Source of the DNA: Candidatus Poribacteria bacterium
Lineage (GTDB): Bacteria; Poribacteria; DTPJ01; WJIO01
Direction: 5' to 3'
Assembly: GCA_014730235.1 (NCBI GenBank)
Contig: WJIO01000115.1
Span: 1-30,424, forward strand
Length of the DNA: 30,424 nucleotides
Below are positions 23,620 to 30,424 of the stretch, in pieces (position 1 is the first letter of the stretch; each line of letters begins with the position of its first letter). The notes beneath the pieces were generated by a model, which was not told the origin of the DNA, searched no databases, and worked only from the letters and a program-made list of their open reading frames with translations. Made by a program: the position numbers and the translations under genes.

Positions 23620-24250
23620 CTCTTGTCCGGGGACTCCAGATGTATTTATGAATCTGAAGCTGGAATCTGGCTTTCAGCTTATCCTTCAGCATCCATTCAA
23701 CCAGATTACACGGCTCCAATATTCCAAAAACCGGTGAAAGCAAAACTTGTGTATTTTGGAGCAATTCATATCGTTTTATAACCTGAAGTACCCATATGTA
23801 ATCCTGCTTATGGCTTATGACAAACTTAACCTGATCCTTCTGATCCAGATAATTTATGTTTTCCCATAGATTACGATCTTGCATGGCACTGCCGGGGCAT
23901 TTGATGTCCATGATTTTTACCACTCGGTGATCTAACTTATCCACAGGCAGGCTTCCGTTGGTCTCTATCAGTATTGTATAATTACATTCTAATAGTAACT
24001 TTATAAGTTCATTAACTTCATCTAACTGCAACAGCGGCTCCCCGCCAGTTATTTCCACAAGATTACAGTCGTAGCTTTCAATCATCTCAATTATCTGATC
24101 AATAGAAAGCTCCTGTCCATCTTCATAGGCATACCTGGTGTCGCAGTATAAACATCGCAGGTTACAGCCCGAAGTTCTGACAAACACGCATGGAAGTCCT
24201 GCATAGGTGCTTTCACCCTGTATACTGTAGAATATTTCGCATACTTTCAT
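23612..24250 (-). CDS. queE: 7-carboxy-7-deazaguanine synthase QueE
   Basis: This radical SAM enzyme converts 6-carboxy-tetrahydropterin to 7-carboxy-7-deazaguanine in the queuosine (and deazapurine) pathway. The 212-residue length is normal. The N-terminus FYSIQGES is typical of QueE. The cluster-binding cysteines are C29, C33 and C36 in SGCNLRCLYCDT, and EITGGEPLLQ is the SAM-contact motif. IETNGSLPV and IMDIKCPGSA follow in the usual order, and the end QIHKYIWSPRTRGV matches the family's QLHK...W motif. Its ATG overlaps the rseC-like stop by 4 bp, and its 3' end overlaps the next gene. No queC, queD or queF is present, so the rest of the pathway lies elsewhere. Confidence 0.95.
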   Translation of the reverse strand: MKVCEIFYSIQGESTYAGLPCVFVRTSGCNLRCLYCDTRYAYEDGQELSIDQIIEMIESYDCNLVEITGGEPLLQLDEVNELIKLLLECNYTILIETNGSLPVDKLDHRVVKIMDIKCPGSAMQDRNLWENINYLDQKDQVKFVISHKQDYIWVLQVIKRYELLQNTQVLLSPVFGILEPCNLVEWMLKDKLKARFQLQIHKYIWSPRTRGV

Positions 24251-24684
24251 GAGGCTTTTCCGCTATGGATTATATCCGTTATTACAGCGCTGCAGGAGTT
24301 ATGCTTTTTCAGACGGTTATTATACAGCCTTGCGGGTATAAAAGCCAATATAAATGTTAAAAAACCTGCTCCAGCGGACATTAGTTCGATATTTCCCTTA
24401 TAATCAATATAACTGCATATTAAATAAGCTATTCCCATTCCCAGCACAAAAAATATCAGTGGAAGCCCAAAGACCATAAACACGGCGAAGAAGTAGATGT
24501 CAGAATATATCTGGAAGCGAACAGTATCACCGATTTTCGCACCGATGTTATTTTGCGCGTCAGTCAGCATATGACCGCCCTGTTTTATGCATTTCATTAT
24601 ACATTTAGAGCAAGCTTCATGTTCTTCAAGCTGTATAACGGCTTTTGTCCCCTTTGTTTCTATTACTAAACCTTTTTCTAACAT
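24247..24684 (-). CDS. RseC/SoxR-reducing-system family membrane protein
   Basis: This 145-residue protein has the RseC family layout: a beta-rich N-terminus with a cysteine cluster C25-x2-C28-x3-C32 (EACSKCIMKC), GAKIGDTVRFQI, then two membrane helices (about 64-86 and 100-118) and a polar tail. RseC relatives are linked to sigma-E control and to the Rnf-like reducer of SoxR. The neighbour upstream is apbE, whose product attaches FMN to Rnf/Nqr-type subunits, which supports a link with a membrane electron-transfer complex. The cysteines could ligate Fe-S or be redox active. Its start has a poor ribosome site, and an inverted-repeat element separates it from apbE (94 bp), so transcription may be weakened here. 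Confidence 0.82.
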   Translation of the reverse strand: MLEKGLVIETKGTKAVIQLEEHEACSKCIMKCIKQGGHMLTDAQNNIGAKIGDTVRFQIYSDIYFFAVFMVFGLPLIFFVLGMGIAYLICSYIDYKGNIELMSAGAGFLTFILAFIPARLYNNRLKKHNSCSAVITDIIHSGKAS

Positions 24685-24698
24685 AATTTATCTATTTC

Positions 24699-24789
24699 GT
24701 AATCGTTAAAAAATGAAAAATGTGTTTAGAAAATACCTTTATAATGATGGTAAATGACAACTAAATTATATCCATTTTTTAACGATTAC
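24699..24789. mobile_element. 91-bp inverted-repeat element overlapping the 3' end of apbE
   Basis: Perfect 17-bp terminal inverted repeats (GTAATCGTTAAAAAATG at 24699-24715, its reverse complement at 24773-24789) bound a 57-bp A/T-rich centre. The right end lies inside apbE and supplies its last two codons and TAA stop (24779-24781). The left 30 bp recur at 1450-1479, and 16 bp of the end recur at 30088-30103. It has no ORF. This fits a tiny non-autonomous transposable element. Confidence 0.7.
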
Positions 24790-25819
24790 ATTCCATATTA
24801 AATTCCGCCGGAATAACCTCACCGATTCCACTGGATTTTAATATCTTCATATTCCTTTCATCTAAACCTGTTACTATTATAACCTCAACCCCGGGCATTT
24901 CTTCAGCCATTTTCATCCCTTTATCTGCGCCCATAGGAAATATTGCAGTGGCCAGGGCATCGGCTTCGGCTGTTGTGTCTGCAATAATCGTCGCGCTCAT
25001 TATATCAGTAACAGGAAAGCCTGTTCGGGGATTCAATATGTGGCAGTATCTAACGCCGTCCACCTCAAAATAGTTTTCATAATCGCCGGAGGTAGCCACT
25101 GCTTTATCCTTAAGCTTTAAAACCCCAAGCAGTTTTGATGAATCCCTTGGATGTCTTATTCCTATTGTCCAGAAATCTTTACCCGGTGGCTTACCTGATG
25201 CGTATATATCCCCACCTGCATTAACCAGAAAATTCTTTACACCTCGTTCTTTAAGAATCTGGATTGCTCTGTCAACGGCATAACCTTTGGCTATGCCGCT
25301 TACATCAATCTTCATCCCTTTTTCATGGAGAAAAACGGTGTTTTCCTGACTATTTAATTTCAACCGGGTGTAATCCACAAACTTAATTGTTTTTGCGATG
25401 ATGTCATTTGGGGGTATTTCATGCTTATCATCACCAAATCCCCATAGATTTATCAGCGGGGCAATGGTTATATCCAAAGCACCTTCGGTTTTGTTTGCCA
25501 AATTGAGGGCCAGGGTTAAAACATTTATTGTATCTTCACTGACTTTTACGGTTTCAATTCCGGCTTTATTATTTATGCGGGAGATTTCGCTGTCTTCGCT
25601 ATAGACATTCATGAGTCTATCTATTCTTTCAATCTCTTTAAAAGCCATATCTATATCTGAATTCGATTTTCCGGAATTCCCTACCACTGTTATTTCGACT
25701 ATAGTGGTCATAAGGAAACTGGACTCCCGGTGTTTTCTTTCACATGCTGTCAGACATGATAGTGTCAGTAATATTGACAGGAGGCAATATGCAAATGATA
25801 TGGTTTTTTGCTTTCTCAT
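24779..25819 (-). CDS. apbE: FAD:protein FMN transferase ApbE (lipoprotein)
   Basis: ApbE covalently attaches FMN from FAD to Ser/Thr residues of exported flavoproteins such as RnfG/RnfD and NqrB/C. This 346-residue protein has a lipobox signal (SCLTAC, lipidated C26), placing it on the outer face of a membrane. Family motifs are present in order: ALDITIAPLINLWGFG (114-129), GIAKGYAVD (175-183), NAGGDIYASG (200-209), SGDYENYF (244-251), HILNPRTG (260-267) and TTAEADALAT (282-291), the last with Mg-binding acid. The gene starts 16 bp after the upstream HExxH lipoprotein gene. The C-terminus is set by the inverted-repeat element, which supplies the stop. No target flavoprotein or Rnf subunit lies in the window. 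Confidence 0.95.
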   Translation of the reverse strand: MRKQKTISFAYCLLSILLTLSCLTACERKHRESSFLMTTIVEITVVGNSGKSNSDIDMAFKEIERIDRLMNVYSEDSEISRINNKAGIETVKVSEDTINVLTLALNLANKTEGALDITIAPLINLWGFGDDKHEIPPNDIIAKTIKFVDYTRLKLNSQENTVFLHEKGMKIDVSGIAKGYAVDRAIQILKERGVKNFLVNAGGDIYASGKPPGKDFWTIGIRHPRDSSKLLGVLKLKDKAVATSGDYENYFEVDGVRYCHILNPRTGFPVTDIMSATIIADTTAEADALATAIFPMGADKGMKMAEEMPGVEVIIVTGLDERNMKILKSSGIGEVIPAEFNMECNR

Positions 25820-25835
25820 TTTTAACTTGAAAATT

Positions 25836-26450
25836 CTACCAATGCTTTATAACGTTGAGAATATCTCTAATTTCCTCAATGGATTTGTCCTTTGCGCCTA
25901 TGGTATCATACCAATTTCTTATAGCTTTTTTCTGGGCATCGGTTCTTGGTGGATCTGCAAAGGTTATCAGGTTAATAAAGGCCTCTTCCCTAGCAAAAGT
26001 TCTATGGTAAGGATCTTTCAAAAGCCATTGAACCAGTGGGTCGCTGTCATCGGGATATGCCCTGTTTATGAATATTTCGTATTCCTTGGTTCTTCGATTA
26101 TGAAGATGAAACATCTCATGGAGAATCCATTGCTCCAGGGAAATATCTGTCGCGAAAAATTCCTCTCTATCCACAGGAACGTATATACCAAAAGGATGTT
26201 TACCAGTAGGATCAGGACCGGCAAATCCTTCCGGGGGATCGGGTTCTCCAAATACCATAGGGCGTTTAATTTCTTTTGATTCCCTGATAACAGCATCTTC
26301 CAGAAACAAATCGGGGAAAGCCTTTCTTAGCTTTAATGCAATATCATCAACGCTTTCCGGGCCCTTGTCTAATGGCCCATTTTCAACTTTTGCGCATCCA
26401 AAAGCAAATACAACGGCGATGAAAAACAAACATTTTGTTGAAAATCCCAA
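25836..26450 (-). CDS. Lipoprotein with HExxH zinc-metallopeptidase-like motif
   Basis: This 204-residue lipoprotein carries a zinc-protease-like motif. With the start at TTG 26450 the signal peptide is short and classical: GFSTKCLFFIAVVFAFGC, lipidated C19. GAGGAG lies 6 nt before that TTG. An ATG at 26507 would overlap the preceding gene by 34 bp and put 19 polar residues ahead of the signal. The mature part contains ILHEMFHLHN with H111, E112 and H115; E155 or E156 in FAREEAFINL could be the third ligand, as in gluzincins. I cannot name the family. It lies between the alpha/alpha-barrel gene (23 bp) and apbE (16 bp). It may be a peptidase or only a metal-binding relative. Confidence 0.75.
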   Translation of the reverse strand: MGFSTKCLFFIAVVFAFGCAKVENGPLDKGPESVDDIALKLRKAFPDLFLEDAVIRESKEIKRPMVFGEPDPPEGFAGPDPTGKHPFGIYVPVDREEFFATDISLEQWILHEMFHLHNRRTKEYEIFINRAYPDDSDPLVQWLLKDPYHRTFAREEAFINLITFADPPRTDAQKKAIRNWYDTIGAKDKSIEEIRDILNVIKHW

Positions 26451-26473
26451 ATTTAACTCCTCGTTTTTAGTAA

Positions 26474-27844
26474 TTACCTTGCTGTATAATCTGCTAAAAG
26501 TGGGCAATTATCCTTATCTTCCGCCAGTAAAGCTGTACGGGTCAGGCCATGTATAAGAAAGCTGGGACCCATCTGGGATTCATACCAGTCTATACCAGCA
26601 GCTCCTCCAGGCAAATCACCATCAAAGTATATATCTATTAATTTCTCTGCCAGCTTTAAGGCAGATTCCAGCCAACGGTTTTCATCAGTAATGTCATAGA
26701 GATCAGCAAGCAGACCAAGACCCAGGCCAGCATCCATAGCCGGAACGGCCACATCATGAGGAAATGGCTTATCTGCGTAATGTTTACCAACAGCCTCAGC
26801 CCACGTTAAAAGTCTTTTATCCTCAGTAAATCTATAAATACACAGGCATACCAGAGCCACGTATGAAGCCGGCCAGATGCCGTAACGGCTACCCCATATG
26901 GGCATGTTAGTAAAAGTCCCATCCTTCTCTTTTTTGTAAGTCGTTATAAAGATACCTTCATCAGGCTTATGTGGAGCATTAAAAAAGCCATCTATGTATA
27001 TTAAAGCCCTTTGGCGCATCTGCGAAACCAATTCTGGTTCATATTGTTCCAGCAGGTCGGCTGATTCTAGTAGACTTGCGGCTAACGAAACAGTTTGACC
27101 CGGCGCATTGGTCTGGTAAAACCGATCCTGGGTATGGGGAGAACGGCTTTCAATGAGAAGTAAACCCTTATCATCTCTTTTTTCCCACCAGTAATCGCAC
27201 ATGCGGATTATCTGATCAAGAAAATCAGAACGTTTTGTTTTGGCATATGCAAAAGACCAGTCGAATATATAAAAACCGCTGTGGCGTGGAAAGTCGCAGG
27301 AACGTTCACCCCAGCCCTGACGTGTTTCTGACATTATGCTGGCATGGCGGGAATATTCTGTTCTCTCCTCGTCCTTCCAGTGATAGTCCAGACCTTCACC
27401 AAAACGTTCCACACACCTTGGGTTATACTGATAAAGCTTTTCCCAAAGCCACAGCGGAATCTGACGAAGCTGGTCATGGGTATTGCCTGCAACCCGATCC
27501 TCCAGAAGATGCCAGAAGGCATGTTCACCCCAGGGAAAAAGCCCTGTGACCGTATGGGTACAGTGGATCGCAAAGCGTTCCAGGTACTGCTCTGCGGCCC
27601 GGGTATAATTTTCTATGTCCATGGCAAGCATAGTCATCAGGAGAGCTTCGTCGTGGATAAGGTTACTGCCGGGATATGACCGATCTCCTGACCTCTGTCC
27701 TTGGATAGGCGGCGGAAGCTGATCCGGTATTTTATAATCCGTTAGGGTTAATACTGATGGAAATAATCCTTTATAAGGTTTACTCGATTGAATCAGAATA
27801 TCAATAGCTTTTTGTGTCTTTGATAGTATTTCTTTTGTATTCAT
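26474..27844 (-). CDS. Six-hairpin (alpha/alpha barrel) carbohydrate-active enzyme-like protein
   Basis: This 456-residue protein has no signal peptide and is rich in aromatic and helical segments in the spacing of an (alpha/alpha)6 barrel: ALLMTMLAMDIENYTRAAEQYLERF, then WLWEKLYQY, WSFAYAKTKRSDFLDQIIRMCDYWWEKRDDKGL, LAASLLESADLLEQ, then DENRWLESALKLAEKLIDIYF. The repeated helix-plus-Gly turn pattern matches glycosidases, epimerases and polysaccharide lyases of the six-hairpin class. No specific family signature was certain. The ATG at 27844 has AGGTGA 6 nt upstream, and the phosphatase gene ends 2 bp before it, so the two are tightly coupled. It probably acts on oligosaccharides in the cytoplasm. 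Confidence 0.72.
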   Translation of the reverse strand: MNTKEILSKTQKAIDILIQSSKPYKGLFPSVLTLTDYKIPDQLPPPIQGQRSGDRSYPGSNLIHDEALLMTMLAMDIENYTRAAEQYLERFAIHCTHTVTGLFPWGEHAFWHLLEDRVAGNTHDQLRQIPLWLWEKLYQYNPRCVERFGEGLDYHWKDEERTEYSRHASIMSETRQGWGERSCDFPRHSGFYIFDWSFAYAKTKRSDFLDQIIRMCDYWWEKRDDKGLLLIESRSPHTQDRFYQTNAPGQTVSLAASLLESADLLEQYEPELVSQMRQRALIYIDGFFNAPHKPDEGIFITTYKKEKDGTFTNMPIWGSRYGIWPASYVALVCLCIYRFTEDKRLLTWAEAVGKHYADKPFPHDVAVPAMDAGLGLGLLADLYDITDENRWLESALKLAEKLIDIYFDGDLPGGAAGIDWYESQMGPSFLIHGLTRTALLAEDKDNCPLLADYTAR

Positions 27845-27846
27845 GT

Positions 27847-29040
27847 CTAATCACCTATTTTTATTACCACCAAGCTTGTATCGTCTCTCTGCACTACCCC
27901 CTGGCGAAAGGTGTTTAATTCTCTAAAGATTTTATCTTTAAGCTGTGAGGCCGAAAGGGATGTATAATCCACTATTATTTGTTGTAGCCGCTCTTCGCCA
28001 AATTCCTGATTTTCAGAATTCTCAGCTTCGGTTATACCATCTGTATAAAGCACCAGCAGATCACCGACTTCCCAGCTTTTACCTTCGGGATTAAATTCCT
28101 GGTCTTCCAGCACTCCCAGAAGGCAGTAGTTGGATTCCAGAGTATCCAATTCTCTGGATTTGCAATGATAATGGTAAGGGTATGGATGTCCAGCATTGCA
28201 GAAATTCAGAGTTCTGTCCCTTACATCCAAAGTAAGATGACAGAAGCTCATGAAAAGATTACCATGAACAAAACTATAAACCATATCGTTAAGGGCTGAC
28301 ATACTGGCTTTTATTGAGCTATCAGTTCTTAGCTGGGTATGGAGACAGCTTTTCGCAGTGGATACCATCAATCCGGAATGAAATCCATGTCCCATTACAT
28401 CACCCATTACAATTCCGACCTTTTCGTCGGGTTGAAGGAAATAATCGTAATAATCGCCGCCCACCAGTTCAGCCGGATAACATGCGCCTGATGCTGATAT
28501 GGTTAACCCATCAGGAGTCTTTATATTCAGGTCTTCTGTGGGCAGCATATTCATCTGGAGTTCTCTGGCTCTGGTCATGTCCTGCATCATGCGCTCGTTC
28601 TGACGTATGATCTGAATTTGGCGTTCCATATCTTCTCTGAAACGCTGAACAACAACTTTCATGACGTTTTTCAGAAGCTCAATATCCTCCTGAAGGGCCT
28701 GGTAGAACTCTCCCTGTCCAACTTCAAGCTTTAGAAGAACGGAATTTCCAATGGATGAAACTGACGCGCTCCTGGGGCCTTCATCCATGACTGCCATCTC
28801 GCCAATAAACTCACCCCCACCGCGCTTGGCAATCTCCACTTCAGATTTATGAACTTTAAGCTGGCCCTCTACGATGAAATATACAGCATCGCCTTTTTCA
28901 CCTTCTTCAAATAACATTTCATCAGGGGAAAACCGCACCTCTTTTACCAGATCAGCTATATTTTCCAGAGAGGGAACAGAAAGTTCGCTGAATAATTCTG
29001 TTTTCTTCAGAAAATTAACTCTCTCAGAATGTGTAAGCAT
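27847..29040 (-). CDS. Cyclic-nucleotide-binding domain fused to SpoIIE-type PP2C phosphatase
   Basis: This 397-residue signalling protein has an N-terminal cNMP-binding domain (about 12-125) with an intact phosphate-binding cassette, FIGEMAVMDEGPRSASV (78-94; E81 and R90 conserved). A coiled coil follows (about 130-165), then a PP2C serine phosphatase of SpoIIE/RsbU type (about 180-397) with VGGDYYDYF (193-201), GDVMGHG (213-219), YTDGITEAEN and QRDDTSLVV. This predicts that cAMP or cGMP controls dephosphorylation of a STAS-type antagonist, but no such partner is nearby. It lies 6 bp after the creatininase-family gene and 2 bp before the six-hairpin enzyme gene, an unusual operon. It is the second PP2C of this type in the window (other at 5661). 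Confidence 0.93.
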   Translation of the reverse strand: MLTHSERVNFLKKTELFSELSVPSLENIADLVKEVRFSPDEMLFEEGEKGDAVYFIVEGQLKVHKSEVEIAKRGGGEFIGEMAVMDEGPRSASVSSIGNSVLLKLEVGQGEFYQALQEDIELLKNVMKVVVQRFREDMERQIQIIRQNERMMQDMTRARELQMNMLPTEDLNIKTPDGLTISASGACYPAELVGGDYYDYFLQPDEKVGIVMGDVMGHGFHSGLMVSTAKSCLHTQLRTDSSIKASMSALNDMVYSFVHGNLFMSFCHLTLDVRDRTLNFCNAGHPYPYHYHCKSRELDTLESNYCLLGVLEDQEFNPEGKSWEVGDLLVLYTDGITEAENSENQEFGEERLQQIIVDYTSLSASQLKDKIFRELNTFRQGVVQRDDTSLVVIKIGD

Positions 29041-29046
29041 ATATCT

Positions 29047-29940
29047 CTACCCTTTATAATTTATATGCCAGTTAGGATACCATCGGGAATTTTCCGGCGG
29101 CGCTTCCTGTCCGGGTGCAACGTCCTTCATAGCCGACATGTCCTTGATAAGAGGACGAATTCCCCTGTTCCATATCTCTTCAACCTGATCAAAGGTCAGC
29201 GGCTTTTGCTGCGGCTTTACCTGATTGTATTCATCCAGCAGTTTTTTGCCAATTTCTCCCAGATTATCAGCAGCTTCAGCCACCATAATTTCTCCCACTT
29301 TCCGGTTGGATTCTAACACCAGGTCTCCCATGGCAAAGTTTTTGCCGGGAGTATCAGGGGATGGAGCACGGGATATATCCACACAATCGGGATCAGTGGC
29401 CCAGAGCAAGGATGTTTCACCCCGGCCTGCGTGTCCACCCGAACCCTTGCCGTCCTCAAACCGCGATTCGACAGCTACCCCGAATATTACCTCCATGCGC
29501 ATGGATATGTGAGGTTGTATAATTTCCAGGAAATTCTCCACATCTTCAACGAAAGGCCCGGCATGACCGGAGAATATTACAGCTCCGCAAAATCCCAGCA
29601 TATCGGCAGTACGCACATGATAAAACATGTTCTTTAAAAACATCCATACAGGAACAGCAGTCAACCAAGGACGAACTTCACCAATACGGGCATAAGCCCA
29701 GGCCCCTTCAATGCCCTGTTCGTGAACATGCCAATAGCTGGCCGGGGCCACGATACCTCCATATTTATGAGCCGCCAGACATGAGGCAGAATGAGCCCTG
29801 AGGGCGTCCATACCAAGAGCATTCTGGGGGCCGTGAGGTTCGCATAAACCATAAGGTAAATATACTATCGGATGCTCTTCAATAGCCGATTCCAATTCAT
29901 CCGGGAACATCTTTTCCCAACGAACTTCTCTTTTTCTCAA
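29047..29940 (-). CDS. Creatininase-family metal-dependent amidohydrolase
   Basis: Members of the creatininase family are binuclear-metal amidases, including creatininase, the MftE peptidase and FAPy deformylases. The metal ligands are present: E34 and H36 in LCEPHGP, D45 in LGMDALRA, H126 in FSGHAGP and E175 in GRGETS, with a second His at 170. At 297 residues it is close to family length. The start was moved to TTG 29940: GGAGG lies 8 nt upstream and the protein then begins near the family's usual position. An ATG at 29973 would add 11 charged residues and has a weaker site. It is first of the tightly packed run that continues to 19278. The substrate is unknown. Confidence 0.85.
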   Translation of the reverse strand: MRKREVRWEKMFPDELESAIEEHPIVYLPYGLCEPHGPQNALGMDALRAHSASCLAAHKYGGIVAPASYWHVHEQGIEGAWAYARIGEVRPWLTAVPVWMFLKNMFYHVRTADMLGFCGAVIFSGHAGPFVEDVENFLEIIQPHISMRMEVIFGVAVESRFEDGKGSGGHAGRGETSLLWATDPDCVDISRAPSPDTPGKNFAMGDLVLESNRKVGEIMVAEAADNLGEIGKKLLDEYNQVKPQQKPLTFDQVEEIWNRGIRPLIKDMSAMKDVAPGQEAPPENSRWYPNWHINYKG

Positions 29941-29987
29941 TTTTTTATCCTCCTCTTTGGCTAAAAAGGTCATGAAAATTTCCCAAG

Positions 29988-30018
29988 CATGTCATTCCTG
30001 CTTTGCAGGAATGACATG
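29988..30018. repeat. Core hairpin repeat, copy upstream of creatininase-family gene
   Basis: Perfect 14-bp arms CATGTCATTCCTGC / GCAGGAATGACATG (29988-30001 and 30005-30018) have a TTT loop. This is the same core as at 1386, 17862 and 19195. It lies in the leader or promoter region of the minus-strand gene that begins at 29940. Confidence 0.85.
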
Positions 30019-30063
30019 TTGAAGTAGATATGCTCTTATTTAATCAGTAGAATTTTCTTATTT

Positions 30064-30103
30064 CCACACTAAACCCGAAAGAACCTTCATTTTTTAACGA
30101 TTA
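30064..30103. repeat. Right ends of two repeat families side by side
   Basis: Bases 30064-30085 contain CTAAACCCGAAAGAACC, matching the right terminal repeat of element B (19246-19268). Bases 30088-30103 read CATTTTTTAACGATTA, matching the end of the 91-bp element near apbE. The left end of the MITE-like unit is not seen, so it is a truncated or rearranged copy lying between the 3' end of rsmA and the creatininase-family gene. The remainder of 30104-30154 shows nothing recognisable. Confidence 0.65.
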
Positions 30104-30154
30104 AATAAACTAAGAGAAAAATAAGCTTTGCTATCCTGTTTTAATTTAACATAT

Positions 30155-30424
30155 TTAGATAGAAAGAATCAACCTGCTTATAGTGTTTGTCAGTTCTGCA
30201 AATTCAGAACAGCTCAGGGTTTCGCCTCTCCTTTTAGTGTCAATTCTGTTTTCTTCAAGGGCCTTATCCAGTATATACTTTTTTACACATAGTAAATTCG
30301 AGTCTACAGATAGCATCAGGGAATTTCGCAAAGTTTTTCTTCTGTGTTGAAAAGCAGAATTAATGACTTTAAAAAATAGATTTTCATCATATAATTTGAC
30401 TGATGGTTCAGACTTTATGTTTAT
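30155..30424 (-). CDS. rsmA: rRNA adenine dimethyltransferase RsmA/KsgA, C-terminal part
   Basis: An open frame enters from the right edge and ends at TAA 30157-30155; 89 residues are visible. They match the C-terminal helical domain of RsmA/KsgA, which dimethylates two adenines in helix 45 of 16S rRNA. The key stretch is FKVINSAFQHRRKTLRNSL, the family's F-x-RRKxLxNSL signature. It is followed at the expected distance by RRGETLSCSEFAELTN, the conserved R-x-E-x-LS-x-x-x-F motif. The methyltransferase core and start lie beyond the window. The 214 bp to the next minus-strand gene hold repeat elements, so they are probably separate transcripts. Confidence 0.93.
   Translation of the reverse strand: MNIKSEPSVKLYDENLFFKVINSAFQHRRKTLRNSLMLSVDSNLLCVKKYILDKALEENRIDTKRRGETLSCSEFAELTNTISRLILSI

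Noticed and set aside
25611-26279. Open frame of 222 codons on the plus strand across apbE and the HExxH lipoprotein gene
   Set aside because: Both minus-strand genes have signal peptides and motifs; the antisense frame shows only low-complexity hydrophobic runs.

Overview
This 30.4 kb window is chromosomal DNA from a diderm (Gram-negative type), probably uncultivated bacterium with an AT-rich genome. The diderm call rests on a heptosyltransferase-like GT9 enzyme and three lipoproteins with lipobox signals. Other lineage hints are a sigma-54 activator, SelB, SpoIIE-type PP2C phosphatases, a Gfo/Idh/MocA oxidoreductase beside a beta-propeller glycosidase-like protein, a creatininase-family hydrolase and a DUF3857/transglutaminase protein. 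That mix is typical of Poribacteria, Planctomycetes and related candidate phyla, but I cannot fix the phylum. No rRNA, tRNA, CRISPR array, phage or transposase gene was recognised.

Layout, left to right. (1) 1-3290: the 3' part of an NtrC-like regulator, a GT9 glycosyltransferase, and a convergent, apparently truncated TIM-barrel-like protein. (2) 3453-12515, all minus strand: selB, a hybrid sensor kinase, a single-domain receiver, a receiver-PP2C phosphatase, an aldo/keto reductase and a membrane-anchored alpha/beta hydrolase. The first junctions are ATGA and TAATG overlaps, and a good sigma-70-type promoter lies upstream of selB. (3) 12627-15321, plus strand: a consensus-like promoter divergent from selB drives a beta-propeller glycosidase-like protein and then a Gfo/Idh/MocA oxidoreductase. 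(4) 15311-19080, minus strand: a BatA/von Willebrand membrane protein, a small helical protein with its own strong promoter, and a secreted mutarotase-fold-like protein, separated by hairpins and MITE-like repeats. (5) 19278-29940, minus strand: a tightly packed run of ten genes (creatininase family, cNMP-binding/PP2C phosphatase, alpha/alpha-barrel enzyme, HExxH lipoprotein, ApbE, RseC-like, QueE, small helical protein, MFS transporter, TPR/DUF3857/transglutaminase lipoprotein). (6) 30155-30424: the C-terminus of RsmA/KsgA, running off the right edge.

How the genes may work together (inference). Region 2 physically couples selenocysteine elongation factor synthesis to a phosphorelay ending in a SpoIIE-type phosphatase, an arrangement I do not know as a standard operon. 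ApbE plus an RseC-like protein suggests maturation of a covalently flavinylated electron-transfer complex encoded elsewhere. Region 3 looks like a small carbohydrate utilisation operon.

The most distinctive non-coding content is two families of short inverted-terminal-repeat elements. One carries a core hairpin based on TGTCATTCCTGC/GCAGGAATGACA. The other has 17-bp perfect ends and supplies the stop codon of apbE. Several annotated starts were moved to downstream codons where ribosome binding sites or promoters decide the matter.
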